NCBI RefSeq assembly: GCF_037811135.1
Contig: NZ_CP149130.1
Location: 802,501 to 866,500 of the forward strand
Reading direction: 5' to 3'
Length of the DNA: 64,000 bases
Source of the DNA: Aeromonas rivipollensis
Lineage (GTDB): Bacteria > Pseudomonadota > Gammaproteobacteria > Enterobacterales > Aeromonadaceae
Shown here: positions 9,958 through 20,475 of the stretch, piece by piece
How positions within the stretch are numbered: position 1 is the stretch's first letter
Layout: the number at the start of each line of letters is the position of its first letter
Notes under the pieces: model-generated
Seen by the model: only the letters and a program-made list of their open reading frames with translations
What the model was told of the DNA's origin: nothing
Database searches by the model: none
Made by a program: the position numbers and the translations under genes

Positions 9958-10910
9958 TCGCGGATCCAGTTCTTGCGATTGGCGGCCACCTCATCGGTGC
10001 TGAAGGCGAGCGGTTTGGCCACGGTGATCATCTGCTCGAAGCCCTTGGGCAGCGGCTGGTCGATCACAGGGTACATCCAGTTGCCGGCGGGGATCTCCTG
10101 CTGGAAGGCAGGGCTCACCATGAACTGCAGGAACTGGTCCGCCAGCTTGTCCTGGGTGGCGCCTTTCAGCTTGGCGGCCACTTCCACCTGACGGTAATGC
10201 CCCTCTGAGAAGGCGGCCGCCTGATACTGGGGCTTGTTCTCGGCGATCAGGTGATAGGCGGGGGAGGTGGTATAGGAGAGCACCATGTCCGCCTCGCCAT
10301 CGAGGAACATGCCATAGGCCTCGGACCAGCCCTTGGTGACGGTGACCGTCTTCTTGGCCAGCTGTTCCCAGGCTGCGGGGGCCTGGTCGCCGTAGACGGA
10401 CTTCATCCAGAGCATCAGCCCCTGGCCCGGGGTGGAGGTGCGGGGATCCTGATAGATCACCTTGAGATCCTGGCGTTCCACCAGCTCTTTCAGGCTCTTG
10501 GGGGGCTGCTTGAGTTTGTCCTTGTCGTAGACGAAGGCGAAGTAGCCGTAGTCATAGGGGACGAAGGTGTCATCCTGCCAGCCACCCGGCACCTTAAGGG
10601 CATCGAGTTTGGTGTGATGGGGGGCGAACAGGCCGCTCTGCTTGGCCTCACTGACCAGGGCATCGTCCAGCCCCAGCACCAGGTCTGCTTTGCTGTGCTG
10701 GCCTTCCAGCCGCAGCCGGTTGAGGATGGCGACACCGTCTTCCAGGGCCACCAGGTTGAGGGTACAGCCGCACTCCTTCTCGAAGGCCTGCTTGATCTTG
10801 GGACCCGGGCCCCATTCGGCTGCAAACGAATCGTAGGTGTAGACGGTGAGGGTGTCGGCGGCAAATGCCTGGGCAGAGAGCAGGCCGGTCGCGAGCAGCA
10901 GGGTCTTCAT
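9933..10910 (-). CDS. thiB: Thiamine/TPP-binding periplasmic protein
   Basis: 325-residue periplasmic solute-binding protein for thiamine, TMP and TPP. It has a classical signal peptide (MKTLLLATGLLSAQAFA, cleavage before ADTLTVYTYDSF) and the family hallmarks YTYDSFAAEWGPGPK and GWSEAYGMFLDGEADMVLSYTTSPAYH. The start is ATG 10910, behind AGGAG at about 10918-10922; longer upstream frames run through the riboswitch and are not coding. First gene of thiBPQ, downstream of a TPP riboswitch. Fifty bases upstream there is a second, similar ribosome-binding site plus ATG. Confidence 0.95.
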   Translation of the reverse strand: MKTLLLATGLLSAQAFAADTLTVYTYDSFAAEWGPGPKIKQAFEKECGCTLNLVALEDGVAILNRLRLEGQHSKADLVLGLDDALVSEAKQSGLFAPHHTKLDALKVPGGWQDDTFVPYDYGYFAFVYDKDKLKQPPKSLKELVERQDLKVIYQDPRTSTPGQGLMLWMKSVYGDQAPAAWEQLAKKTVTVTKGWSEAYGMFLDGEADMVLSYTTSPAYHLIAENKPQYQAAAFSEGHYRQVEVAAKLKGATQDKLADQFLQFMVSPAFQQEIPAGNWMYPVIDQPLPKGFEQMITVAKPLAFSTDEVAANRKNWIREWLQAVTQ

Positions 10911-10985
10911 CAATGGCACTCCTGTGGGTACTGAGGTGCCATGGGCAGCGGTCTGCTCATCAATGGCACGTCTCCTGTGGTGAGG
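10905..10985 (-). repeat. Duplicated thiB translation-initiation region with mini-ORF
   Basis: On the minus strand CCACAGGAG(.)TGCCATTGATG occurs twice, with ATGs at 10960 and 10910, 50 nt apart. The upstream ATG opens a 16-codon frame (MSRPLPMAPQYPQECH) whose TGA (10912-10910) overlaps the real thiB ATG as TGATG. The unit lies between the TPP riboswitch and thiB. Riboswitch control could therefore act on the upstream initiation site and reach thiB by coupling. That regulatory reading is inference. Confidence 0.7.
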
Positions 10986-11015
10986 GCCAGCGGATGAGGG
11001 CACAAAAAACGCGCG

Positions 11016-11093
11016 CCATGCCTCAAATTCCTCCGCCAGCATTATCTGGATCAGGTTCACGGGTATAATCTCAGCGGTAAACCGCACCCCGTT
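11016..11093 (-). ncRNA. TPP riboswitch (THI element)
   Basis: On the minus strand the conserved THI-box parts occur in order: GGGGTGCGG, CTGAGATTATACCC, GTGAACCTGATCCAG, ATAATGCTGGCG and a closing GGA. They bind thiamine pyrophosphate and would switch off thiBPQ when thiamine is plentiful. The element ends about 105 nt upstream of thiB. The expression platform is not obvious, because the thiB initiation region has been duplicated. Confidence 0.95.
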
Positions 11094-11192
11094 TGAGCAA
11101 CGAACCGCATTGTATTGGCCTTCCTTGGGGGAGGCCAGCACTATGTTTCACGGGCCGCGCCGTGCGAGCCACCACCAAGGAGGATGCCCCCA

Positions 11193-11483
11193 GTGATCAC
11201 CAGCACCAAGGAAAGACGTGCCTTCCAGCGCATGGTCATCAACGCCCCCGTCACCCTGTTCCAGCGCCAGCAGGTGCTTGAGGGAGTCTGCCGGGATCTC
11301 AGTGCCAATGGCATGGGGGTCGAGGTGAATGAGCATGGCTTCGATCTGGCTCAACCCATCAGGGTGAGCCTGGCCACCAGCAGCAACCTGCTGCCCCCCT
11401 TCGAGGCCCAGGCCCGCATAGTGCGGGTGCTGGAGGAGGAGAGCGGGCTCTTGCTGGCGCTGGAGTTCCTGCCGCTGACCTGA
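11193..11483 (+). CDS. PilZ-domain c-di-GMP effector-like protein
   Basis: 96-residue single-domain PilZ protein. It has the c-di-GMP binding signature RRAFQR near the N-terminus and the D-L-S-A-N-G-M motif (DxSxxG) at about residue 40. GTG 11193 is chosen as start because AAGGAGG at 11177-11183 lies 9 nt upstream; the in-frame ATG 11184 abuts the Shine-Dalgarno. It is divergent from thiB and converges on the next gene. The target process cannot be told from context. Confidence 0.85.
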   Translation: MITSTKERRAFQRMVINAPVTLFQRQQVLEGVCRDLSANGMGVEVNEHGFDLAQPIRVSLATSSNLLPPFEAQARIVRVLEEESGLLLALEFLPLT

Positions 11484-11504
11484 GCCCGCACGCCACCCTG
11501 TTCC

Positions 11505-11529
11505 ATCGACCAGCCACCGGCTGGTCGAT
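11505..11529. terminator. Hairpin between converging genes
   Basis: Perfect stem ATCGACCAGCC - ACC - GGCTGGTCGAT between the PilZ gene and the converging transglutaminase-like gene. The U-run is weak on both strands, so termination is probable rather than certain. Confidence 0.55.
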
Positions 11530-11587
11530 GCATTTTCGGCCCGGGCCAACCTTGTCTTACCGCCTGGGTTGCCGCCCTGGTGGCAGC

Positions 11588-12517
11588 TCAGTTGCTGGCC
11601 ATCACGGGTTGGACGCTCAACTGCTTGCTGTCGACCAGCGTCTTGCTGGTGGGGGCGAGCTGGCCCATGGGAAGCTGGGCGGGGCCGGTCGGTTCCAGCA
11701 GCAGATAGCTTTCCCCTTGCCAGCTCAGGGTCGCCTGACCCGGGCCGGCCGGCAGCGCCACCCCCAGCAGGGCATGTCCCGGCACGAACACCATGGCCTG
11801 CTTCAGCTTGGGAAAGCGCTGGGCCAGCAGGGCCGCCATCAGGGTGACCTTGCTGTCACAATCCCCCCGGTTCTGCTCCAGCACCTGGCGCGGGCTCAGA
11901 AAGCCCTTGCCAGAGCGCCCTGACTGGCTGTCGAGCAGCTGATAGGGGATGGCCTGGATGAAGTCGAGCATGTGCGCCACCGTCTTCTGGCGCGCCTCTG
12001 TCTCTGTGGCTCCCTCCTGCTTGAGCTGCTCGGCCAGGGGCGCCAGTTCGGCGCGGCTCTCCAGGGCGATGCGCACATGATCCTGTTTGATGGCGGGGGT
12101 GCCATCGGGCGGGGTGAAGGGCTGGAAGTAGTGCTGCTTGAGCCACTCGGCCTCCAGCCTGGCCTGCTCCGGCTTGACCCATAGGGAGGCTTCCCTGGCC
12201 TTGTCGGCGTTGCGGCTCTTGAGGCTGAGGGCGAGGCTGGGGCGAGAGAGGGAGAACTGCACCTCGGGGAACTCAAGGGCAGCCTGCTGCAGCAAGGTCT
12301 GCAGCACCTCCTCCTGCATCCTGGCCGGGCGATAGGCGATGAGCGGCGGCAGCTTGCCCGCCTCCAGCCGGTAGCTGAGTTGCTGGGGTTGGCCCTCCCT
12401 GTCCTGCCAGCCGACGTTGAGCTGACCGCCGTTGCTGTTGAAATAGGTCTGCCCGGCGCTGGTCGGGAGGGCGAGCAGCATACCAAGCAGCAGGGAGAGG
12501 GCGCGGGTCGTCTTCAT
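11588..12517 (-). CDS. Exported transglutaminase-like protein
   Basis: 309-residue protein with a signal peptide (MKTTRALSLLLGMLLALPTSA, cleavage before GQTYF). Residues about 195-290 carry a transglutaminase-like triad in order: Cys in NRGDCDSKVTLMAALL, His in VPGHALLGV and an acidic residue in LLLEPTG. In bacteria such domains are often proteases or cell-surface enzymes. The rest (about residues 25-190) is not recognised. The start is placed at the second of two ATGs, 7 nt after an AGGA. The gene lies just after the leu operon terminator and forms its own unit. Confidence 0.7.
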   Translation of the reverse strand: MKTTRALSLLLGMLLALPTSAGQTYFNSNGGQLNVGWQDREGQPQQLSYRLEAGKLPPLIAYRPARMQEEVLQTLLQQAALEFPEVQFSLSRPSLALSLKSRNADKAREASLWVKPEQARLEAEWLKQHYFQPFTPPDGTPAIKQDHVRIALESRAELAPLAEQLKQEGATETEARQKTVAHMLDFIQAIPYQLLDSQSGRSGKGFLSPRQVLEQNRGDCDSKVTLMAALLAQRFPKLKQAMVFVPGHALLGVALPAGPGQATLSWQGESYLLLEPTGPAQLPMGQLAPTSKTLVDSKQLSVQPVMASN

Positions 12518-12561
12518 CATCCTTTCCTGTCGGTGAGCCCACTGTGCCTGGGCGGGACTGA

Positions 12562-12590
12562 GAATAAAACAGGGAGCCTGGGCTCCCTGT
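12562..12590 (-). terminator. leu operon terminator
   Basis: Perfect stem ACAGGGAGCC - CA - GGCTCCCTGT followed on the minus strand by TTTATTC. It lies about 250 nt beyond the leuD stop, separated from it by two fossil copies of the leuD end. Confidence 0.85.
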
Positions 12591-12837
12591 GGATTCTACT
12601 CGTTTTCTTGCCGCTGGCGCGTCAGATCCAGCTTGGCTGCCTTGGGTTGTCTCGAAGACGCCGATACTGGTCTTGAGTGTACTTAGATCCAGCTCGGCTG
12701 CTTCGCCTCGAAGGCGCTGATGGCCGCTTCGTGCTGCAGGGTCAGGCCTATGGCATCCAGCCCGTTGAGCAGGCAATAGATGGGGGCGGAACTCGTCGAT
12801 GTGGAAATTTCAATCGGACCCGCCCTCATATGCCTGT
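12591..12837 (-). repeat. Two fossil copies of the leuD 3' end
   Basis: Copy 2 (12683-12815) repeats the last codons of leuD, 155 bp downstream of the real end. Over the last 32 codons including the stop, 8 codons differ; by hand count 7 are synonymous and one is Arg/Lys. Upstream of that an indel breaks the frame. Copy 3 (about 12624-12672) repeats only the final 40-45 bases (GATCCAGCTTGGCTGC on the plus strand) and is more decayed. Order along the minus strand: leuD, copy 2, copy 3, terminator. Confidence 0.88.
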
Positions 12838-13437
12838 TTAAATCCAGCTCGGCTGTCTTGCCTCAAAGGCGCTGATGGCGGCCTCGTGCTGCAGGGTCAG
12901 GCCGATGGCATCCAGCCCGTTGAGCAGGCAGTAGCGGCGGAACTCATCGATCTCGAAATCGAAAGTGAGTGCACCGGCGCGCACCTGGTTCGCCTCCAGA
13001 TCCACTTCAATCTGGGTGCCCGGATTGGCCGTGACCAGTTGGAACAGGGCCTCGACCTCTTCTTCTTTCAGGCGTACCGGCACCATGCCGTTGTTGATGG
13101 CGTTGCCGTAGAAGATGTCGGCAAAGCTCGGGGCAATGATGGTCTTGAAGCCGTAATCCGCCAGCGCCCAGGGGGCGTGCTCGCGGCTCGAGCCACAGCC
13201 GAAGTTCTCCCGGGCCAGCAGTATGCTGGCACCGGCGAATTGCGGCTGGTTCAGCACGAACTCGGGGTTGGGTTGCATCCCTGCATCGTCAAGGAAGCGC
13301 CAGTCGTGGAACAGGTGCTTGCCAAAACCGATGCGGTTTACCTTCTGCAGGAACTGCTTGGGAATGATGGCGTCGGTGTCGACGTTGGCGCTGTCGAGGG
13401 GGACGACGATCCCCTTGTGTTGCTTGAAACCTGTCAT
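12838..13437 (-). CDS. leuD: 3-isopropylmalate dehydratase small subunit
   Basis: 199-residue small subunit of isopropylmalate isomerase, which with LeuC interconverts 2- and 3-isopropylmalate in leucine synthesis. The swivelling-domain hallmarks are seen: [11 protein letters not shown] near the N-terminus and [15 protein letters not shown] at about residue 75. Length is normal. It follows leuC after about 12 nt. The 3' end is repeated twice in the downstream spacer. Confidence 0.96.
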   Translation of the reverse strand: MTGFKQHKGIVVPLDSANVDTDAIIPKQFLQKVNRIGFGKHLFHDWRFLDDAGMQPNPEFVLNQPQFAGASILLARENFGCGSSREHAPWALADYGFKTIIAPSFADIFYGNAINNGMVPVRLKEEEVEALFQLVTANPGTQIEVDLEANQVRAGALTFDFEIDEFRRYCLLNGLDAIGLTLQHEAAISAFEARQPSWI

Positions 13438-13449
13438 GTTAACTCCCTC

Positions 13450-14847
13450 TTACAGTGCGCGAATGTCGGCAAAGCGACCGGTGACGGCGGCGGCGGCGGC
13501 CATGGCCGGGCTCACCAGATGGGTGCGGCCGGCACGGCCCTGGCGCCCTTCGAAGTTGCGGTTGCTGGTGGAGGCGCAGCGCTCCCCGGGTTGCAGCCGG
13601 TCGTTGTTCATGGCCAGACACATGGAGCAGCCGGGCAGGCGCCACTCAAAGCCTGCCTCGAGGAAGATCTTGTCCAGCCCCTCGGCCTCGGCCTGAGCCT
13701 TCACCTGCTCGGAGCCCGGCACCACCAGGGCTTGCACCCCGGCGGCGACCTTGCGGCCACGGGCGATGGCGGCGGCGGCACGCAGATCCTCGATGCGGCT
13801 GTTGGTGCAGGATCCGATGAACACCTTGTCGATGGCGACATCACAGAGCTTCTGGCCCGGCTGCAAGTCCATGTAGGCGAGCGCCTTGCGGGCGGACTGC
13901 TGCTCCATCAGATCGCTGAAGGATTCCGGTGCCGGAATGGGTTCATTGACGGCGATCACCTGGCCCGGGTTGGTGCCCCAGGTCACCTGAGGCGCGATAT
14001 CGGCGGCGTTGAGCACCACCTCGGCATCGAAGGTGGCATCGGCATCGCTCTTGAGGGTCTGCCAGTAGGCGATGGCCTGCGCCAGTGCGTCGCCGGTGGG
14101 GGCGAATACCTTGCCCTGAATGTAGTCGATGGTGGTCTGATCCGGGGCTATCATCCCCGCCTTGGCGCCGAGTTCGATGGCCATGTTGCACACCGTCATG
14201 CGCCCTTCCATGGAGAGACCCCTGATGGCATCGCCAGCGAACTCCACCACGTAACCGGTACCGCCGGCAGCGCCGACCCGGCCTATGATGGCCAGCACCA
14301 CGTCCTTGGCGCTGATGCCCTCGGCCAGCTTGCCGTTGACCGAAATGCGCATGGTCTTGGCCCGGCCCTGCTTCAGGGTCTGGGTCGCCATCACGTGTTC
14401 CACTTCCGAGGTGCCGATGCCGAAGGCCAGGGAGCCGAAGGCGCCGTGGGTGGCGGTGTGGGAGTCGCCGCAGACGATGGTGGTGCCGGGCAGGGTGATG
14501 CCGAGCTCGGGGCCCATCACGTGGACTATGCCCTGGTATTTGTGGTTCAGGTCATAGAGCCGGACCCCGAACTCCTTGCAGTTGGCTGCCAGGGTCTCCA
14601 TCTGAATGCGGGCCATCTCGCCGGAGGCGGCGATGTCCTTGGTGGTGGTGGAGACGTTGTGATCCATGGTGGCCCAGGTCAGATCCGGGCGGCGCAGCGG
14701 GCGCTTCATGGCGCGCAGGCCGTCGAACGCCTGGGGGCTGGTCACTTCATGCACCAGATGGCGGTCGATGTAGATGAGGGGGGTTTCCCCTTCCACTTCC
14801 CGGACCACGTGGGCGTCGAACACTTTCTGATAGAGGGTCTTGGACAT
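13450..14847 (-). CDS. leuC: 3-isopropylmalate dehydratase large subunit
   Basis: 465-residue [4Fe-4S] aconitase-family subunit, partner of LeuD. It has the expected [33 protein letters not shown] and GCSMCLAMN motifs, the cysteines of the latter two being cluster ligands together with the one in VCGDSH. Length is normal for the family. It lies in leuABCD, 32 nt downstream of leuB. Confidence 0.97.
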   Translation of the reverse strand: MSKTLYQKVFDAHVVREVEGETPLIYIDRHLVHEVTSPQAFDGLRAMKRPLRRPDLTWATMDHNVSTTTKDIAASGEMARIQMETLAANCKEFGVRLYDLNHKYQGIVHVMGPELGITLPGTTIVCGDSHTATHGAFGSLAFGIGTSEVEHVMATQTLKQGRAKTMRISVNGKLAEGISAKDVVLAIIGRVGAAGGTGYVVEFAGDAIRGLSMEGRMTVCNMAIELGAKAGMIAPDQTTIDYIQGKVFAPTGDALAQAIAYWQTLKSDADATFDAEVVLNAADIAPQVTWGTNPGQVIAVNEPIPAPESFSDLMEQQSARKALAYMDLQPGQKLCDVAIDKVFIGSCTNSRIEDLRAAAAIARGRKVAAGVQALVVPGSEQVKAQAEAEGLDKIFLEAGFEWRLPGCSMCLAMNNDRLQPGERCASTSNRNFEGRQGRAGRTHLVSPAMAAAAAVTGRFADIRAL

Positions 14848-14879
14848 TGCTCTGGATTCCTTGTTATGTGCTGCGTGGC

Positions 14880-16160
<1,281 letters not shown>

Positions 16161-17706
16161 CCAGATGCTGTTGATGACATGGACCAGGGCCTGGGCCGAG
16201 GATTCGATGATGTCGGTGGCCAGCCCCATGCCGTGGAACTTGCGCCCCTTGTACTCGGCGACGATATCGACCTGGCCGAGGGCATTCTTGCCTTCGCCCT
16301 TGCCCTTGAGCTCGTACTTGTCGATGCGGATCTCGTAACCAGTGATGCGGTTGATGCACTGATAGACCGCATCCACCGGGCCATTGCCGGTGGCCGCTTC
16401 GCAGATCAGATCCTGACCCACCTTGAGCTTGACCGAAGCGGTCGCCAGCACGGAGCTGCCGCTCTGCACCCCGAGGTACTCCAGCTTGAAGTGCTCGGGC
16501 TCCTCGTGGATCTGGCTGAAGAAGGCCAGCGCCTCGAGATCGTAATCGAACACCTGTCCCTTCTTGTCGGCCAGGACCAGGAACTTGCCGTAGAGGTGGT
16601 CGAGATCGTAGCTGCTCTCGGCGTAGCCCATGCTCTCCATGCGGTGCTTGATCACGTGGCGACCGGAGCGGGAGGTCATGTTGAGGTTGTTCTGGGTGAG
16701 GCCGATGCTCTCGGGGGTGATGATCTCGTAGGTGTTCTTGGCCTTGAGCACGCCGTCCTGGTGAATGCCGGAGCTGTGGGAGAAGGCGTTGGCCCCGACG
16801 ATGGCCTTGTTCGGCTGTACCGGCATGTTGCAGAGCTGGCTGACCAGGGTGCTGGTGCGGTGGATCTCGTTGTGGCGGATGTTGGTGTGCACCCCGAGCA
16901 GGTCGGCGCGGGTTTTCAGGATCATCGCCACCTCTTCCAGGGAGCAGTTGCCTGCCCGCTCGCCGATGCCGTTGATGGTGCACTCTATCTGGCGCGCCCC
17001 CATCTGCACGGCACTGATGGAGTTGGCCACCGAGAGGCCCAGATCGTCGTGGCAGTGGACCGAGATGATGGCCTTGTCGATGTTGGGGACCCGGTTGAAC
17101 AGGGTCTGGATGATGCCGGAAAATTCGGTCGGTACCGTGTAGCCCACAGTGTCCGGAATGTTGATGGTGCGGGCGCCCGCCTTGATGGCGGCCTCCACCA
17201 TGCGGCAGAGATTATCGATCGGCGTGCGGCCCGCATCCTCGCAGGAGAACTCCACATCGTCGGTGTAGCGCAGGGCATGCTTGATGGCGCCGACCCCCAT
17301 CTCCAGCACGTCTTCGAAGCTTTTCTTCAGCTTGCTTTCCACGTGGATGGAGGAGGTGGAGATAAAGGTGTGGATACGGAAGGCTTCTGCGACCCGTAAG
17401 GCTTCGCCGGCGGCATCGATATCCTTGGGCAGGGCGCGGGCGAGGGCGCAGACACGGCTGTTCTTGATGTGACGGGCGATGGTCTGCACCGATTGAAAAT
17501 CACCGGGGGAAGAGACAGGGAAGCCCACTTCCATGATGTCGACACCGAGTCGTTCCAGCGCCTGGGCAATCTGCAGCTTCTCCTTGACCGTCAAGCTGGC
17601 CGACAGCGCCTGCTCGCCATCACGCAAGGTGGTATCGAATATGATGACTCGATCTGACATGTGACTTCCCTCTTCCTAAGTTCGGTGCGTGCATCCTGCA
17701 TTGGCA

Positions 17707-17740
17707 TAAAAAAACCCGTGCGGGGTGCACGGGTTTTTGT
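17707..17740 (-). terminator. leu operon attenuator
   Basis: On the minus strand AAACCCGTGC - ACCCC - GCACGGGT followed by seven T forms a Rho-independent terminator between leuL and leuA. A competing stem is possible with GCCGGGCTAAGGCATAGCCGG just upstream. Confidence 0.88.
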
Positions 17741-17765
17741 AAATTCCGGCTATGCCTTAGCCCGG

Positions 17766-17831
17766 CTACAAGGATCCCGCGCGAGGAGTCGCGATTAGGG
17801 AGAGCAGTAGTAGCGGAGCGGCAATATGCAT
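17766..17831 (-). CDS. leuL: leu operon leader peptide
   Basis: 21-codon peptide MHIAAPLLLLSLIATPRAGSL. It has four consecutive leucine codons (CTACTACTGCTC) plus CTA two codons later, two of the four and the later one being rare CTA. Ribosome stalling at these when Leu-tRNA is scarce would favour the antiterminator and let transcription pass the hairpin at 17707-17740. Position, Leu run and following terminator together identify it. Confidence 0.9.
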   Translation of the reverse strand: MHIAAPLLLLSLIATPRAGSL

Positions 17832-18066
17832 GATGACTCAATCCTTCCAGTCGATAACGCTACTACCAATATCGAGATTTTTATGCTGTGTCAACTCGAA
17901 AGGACAGGTTCAATTCACTGTGTTATTTAATCGGATTGTAAAGGAGTGCAAATTTCCTTGTCCCATATTCGGTTCATGCCTGATTATCTGGTCGTTCCTG
18001 CTGTACTCGATCACCCGCACAATCAGATCGACTTATCAGCCCTTGCTGAATTATCTGAGGTATTCC
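17832..18066. other. Divergent promoter region between leu operon and TetR gene
   Basis: 235 bp AT-richer spacer that must hold the promoters of leuLABCD (minus) and of the TetR-type gene (plus). No operator was identified with confidence. An open frame joining this spacer to the TetR gene on the plus strand is not credible as coding, because its composition differs and the ribosome-binding site sits at 18057. Confidence 0.6.
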
Positions 18067-18690
18067 ATGGAAAAGCGCAGACCTGGCCGTCCGGTCGGAC
18101 GTTCCGACATTCGTGACAAGCTGCTCGCCGCCGCACGCGAACGTTTTCTCAACACCCCCTACAGCAAGGTGACGACCCGTGAGATCGCCGAGCTGGCCGG
18201 CTCCAATCTGGCGATGATCCACTACTACTTCGGCAGCAAAGAGGGCCTCTACAAGGCGGTGCTGGGGGATGTGGCCGAGCCGCTGGATCAGGCCTGGCAT
18301 GACGAGAGCAGCAACCGCAGCCTGACCGATCTGCTCAATACCTACTATCAGGTGATGGCGCCGAACAGCGAGCTGACTTCCGCCATCTCCAGCGCATTAT
18401 CAACCGAAAAAAGCCCGGGGCGGGATTTTGTATTGAATCGTCTGCTGGAGCGTCAACTGCCCCAGTTCGATGCCCTGCTCGAATCCATGCGCTCCAATGG
18501 TCAGCTGGGTGACAACCTGGATCCCGAGATGCTGAAGATCTCCTTCCTCAGCATGATGTGGCAGCCCTTCGTGATGAAGGATCTCTACGAGCAGGTGTTC
18601 GGCCTGACGGTTGACGAGAGCTTCATGAGCCGGTTGGCGGCCCACAACTGCCAGCTGATGGAGAACGGCCTGCGCGGTTCCCTGAACTGA
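18067..18690 (+). CDS. TetR/AcrR-family transcriptional regulator
   Basis: 207-residue regulator. The N-terminal helix-turn-helix (residues about 15-60: IRDKLLAAARERFLNTPYSKVTTREIAELAGSN split by the turn, then MIHYYFGSKEGLYKAV) is typical of TetR. The C-terminal ligand domain is not assigned. The start is ATG 18067 with GAGG at 18057-18060. It is transcribed away from leuLABCD and ends at its own terminator. Its target is unknown; self-regulation or control of neighbours would be guesswork. Confidence 0.88.
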   Translation: MEKRRPGRPVGRSDIRDKLLAAARERFLNTPYSKVTTREIAELAGSNLAMIHYYFGSKEGLYKAVLGDVAEPLDQAWHDESSNRSLTDLLNTYYQVMAPNSELTSAISSALSTEKSPGRDFVLNRLLERQLPQFDALLESMRSNGQLGDNLDPEMLKISFLSMMWQPFVMKDLYEQVFGLTVDESFMSRLAAHNCQLMENGLRGSLN

Positions 18691-18710
18691 GTCTTCCCGG
18701 GTAATAGCTG

Positions 18711-18736
18711 AAAAAGGGCCGCATGGCCCTTTTTTG
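18711..18736 (+). terminator. Terminator after TetR gene
   Basis: AAAAAGGGCC - GCAT - GGCCCTTTTTT hairpin with T-run. Confidence 0.9.
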
Positions 18737-18830
18737 CATGGTTCATGTCACAAATCTGTTATCTCTCCTTCAACCAAGTGTCACTGCGCCGCCCTAGTCT
18801 GCAGGCAAGACTCAAGGGGAAGGGGGCGTG

Positions 18831-19334
18831 ATGAACAAGATCCAGCAATGGGACCTGCGGGTGTGCCGCGTCTGTCTGCTTCATCCCTACAACCGGCCGC
18901 AGGCCAGGATCAGCCGGCTCGTCTCCCGCACCGGTGACGGTCCCCTCTACGCCGTGCTGGCCGCCCTGCTCTGGTGGCAGGGGGAGGCGCAGCGGGAAGT
19001 GGTACAAGTCGCCCTGCTGGCCTTTGCCGCCGAGCTGCCGCTCTATCTGCTGCTCAAGAATGCTTTGAGACGCCAGCGTCCCGTGGGCTTGCCGGTCTTC
19101 ATCACCCCCTCCGATCGCTACAGCCTGCCCTCTGGTCATACCGCCGCCGCCTTCCTGATGGCCACAGTATTGGCGGCCAGTTTCCCGCTCTGGGCGCCGC
19201 TGCTGTTTCTCTGGGCCATCCTGGTCGGTGCGTCGCGGCTGCTGCTCGGGGTGCACTATCTGAGCGATCTGGTGGCCGGCGCCCTGCTCGGGGGCGGCTG
19301 CGCCCTCTGGGCGCTCGGCTGGAGCCAGGGATGA
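18831..19334 (+). CDS. PAP2-family membrane phosphatase
   Basis: 167-residue membrane phosphatase. The three PAP2 motifs are complete: K-x6-RP (KNALRRQRP), PSGH (SLPSGHTAAA) and SR-x5-H-x3-D (SRLLLGVHYLSD). There are several hydrophobic segments. Members dephosphorylate lipid phosphates such as undecaprenyl pyrophosphate or phosphatidic acid. ATG 18831 is preferred to GTG 18828. Its stop overlaps the start of the next gene (ATGA), so it works in an operon with a glycosyltransferase, suggesting an envelope lipid or glycan role. Confidence 0.9.
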   Translation: MNKIQQWDLRVCRVCLLHPYNRPQARISRLVSRTGDGPLYAVLAALLWWQGEAQREVVQVALLAFAAELPLYLLLKNALRRQRPVGLPVFITPSDRYSLPSGHTAAAFLMATVLAASFPLWAPLLFLWAILVGASRLLLGVHYLSDLVAGALLGGGCALWALGWSQG

Positions 19335-20440
19335 GGATACTGTTCGGGGTACAGGGGACAGGCAACGGTCATATCAGCCGCAGCAGGACTCTGGCGCGCG
19401 CCCTGAAGAGTAGGGGGATAGAGGTCGATTACCTGTTCAGCGGGCGCGCCGCCGACGGCTACTTCGAGATGGGGGAGTTCGGGGACTATCGCACCTTCCC
19501 TGGTATCAGCTTCGCCAGCCATCATGGCCGCATCTCGGGCTGGCGCACCCTCAAGGGACTCTCTCCCCTTCGCTTCTGGCAGGACATGAGGGCCCTCGAT
19601 TGCCGGGATTACGATCTGGTGATCAGCGATTTTGAGCCACTCAGTGCCCATGCCGCCCGGCGCTGGCAAAAACCCAGTCTGACCATCAGCCATCAGGCCA
19701 GCTTCGACTGGCCCATTCCGCGCTGGGGTGAGAGTAGTTTCAACCGCCAGCTGATGCGCCACTTCGCCCCTGTGAGCCGCTCTCTGGGGCTGCATTGGTT
19801 CCACTTCGGTCAGCCGCTGCTGCCCCCCATCATAGACCCCATGGCCCCGGCCCCTGACAACCAGCAGATCCTGGTCTATCTGCCATTCGAGCAGACAGAG
19901 CAGATAGCTGCGCTGCTGTCGCGCTTCAACCAGCAGCGCTTCGTCTGCTTTCACCCCGGCCTTCGCAAGGCCAGCCAATGGCGCAACATCCGCTTCGAGC
20001 CTGCGGCCCGGGAAGGGTTCAAGCTGGCGCTGGCCGGTTGCCGGGGGGTCATCAGCAACGCGGGGTTTGAACTTGCCTCGGAGGCGCTGTCGCTCGGCAA
20101 GAAGCTGCTGGTCAAGCCGCTGGGCGGCCAGTTCGAGCAGCTGACCAACGGCAGGACCCTGGAGTTGATGGGGCTGGCCCAGTTGATGGAGACGCTGGAT
20201 GCCAATGGGGTGAGAGCCTGGCTGGAGGCGCCGTCACCCGGGCGGATCCGTTATCCCGATGTGGCGGGGGAGCTGGCCGACTGGCTGCTTGCCGGTGCGA
20301 AGGAGGATATTGAGCCTCTCTCCCGCCGCCTTTGGGCCAGGACACTCTTCCCGGAGGAGGTGTGCGATCGCCTCAGTGAACTGGCGGGCAATCCGGCATT
20401 GGCTCGTCCCTGGTTATCGCAACTCAGCGCCTTTGACTAG
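19331..20440 (+). CDS. MJ1255/VC2487-type glycosyltransferase
   Basis: 369-residue GT-B type glycosyltransferase. It starts MRILFGVQGTGNGHISRSRTL, with the glycine-rich N-terminal loop typical of UDP-glycosyltransferases, and has a C-terminal donor-site stretch (GCRGVISNAGFELASEALSLGKK at about residues 235-260). I recognise the pattern of the family first named after Methanocaldococcus MJ1255 and Vibrio VC2487. Start ATG 19331 overlaps the preceding stop by 4 nt. Acceptor unknown; the PAP2 partner points to the envelope. Confidence 0.8.
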   Translation: MRILFGVQGTGNGHISRSRTLARALKSRGIEVDYLFSGRAADGYFEMGEFGDYRTFPGISFASHHGRISGWRTLKGLSPLRFWQDMRALDCRDYDLVISDFEPLSAHAARRWQKPSLTISHQASFDWPIPRWGESSFNRQLMRHFAPVSRSLGLHWFHFGQPLLPPIIDPMAPAPDNQQILVYLPFEQTEQIAALLSRFNQQRFVCFHPGLRKASQWRNIRFEPAAREGFKLALAGCRGVISNAGFELASEALSLGKKLLVKPLGGQFEQLTNGRTLELMGLAQLMETLDANGVRAWLEAPSPGRIRYPDVAGELADWLLAGAKEDIEPLSRRLWARTLFPEEVCDRLSELAGNPALARPWLSQLSAFD

Positions 20441-20475
20441 ACTGAGTTGATCCCACCAAGGAGAGGACGGACAAC

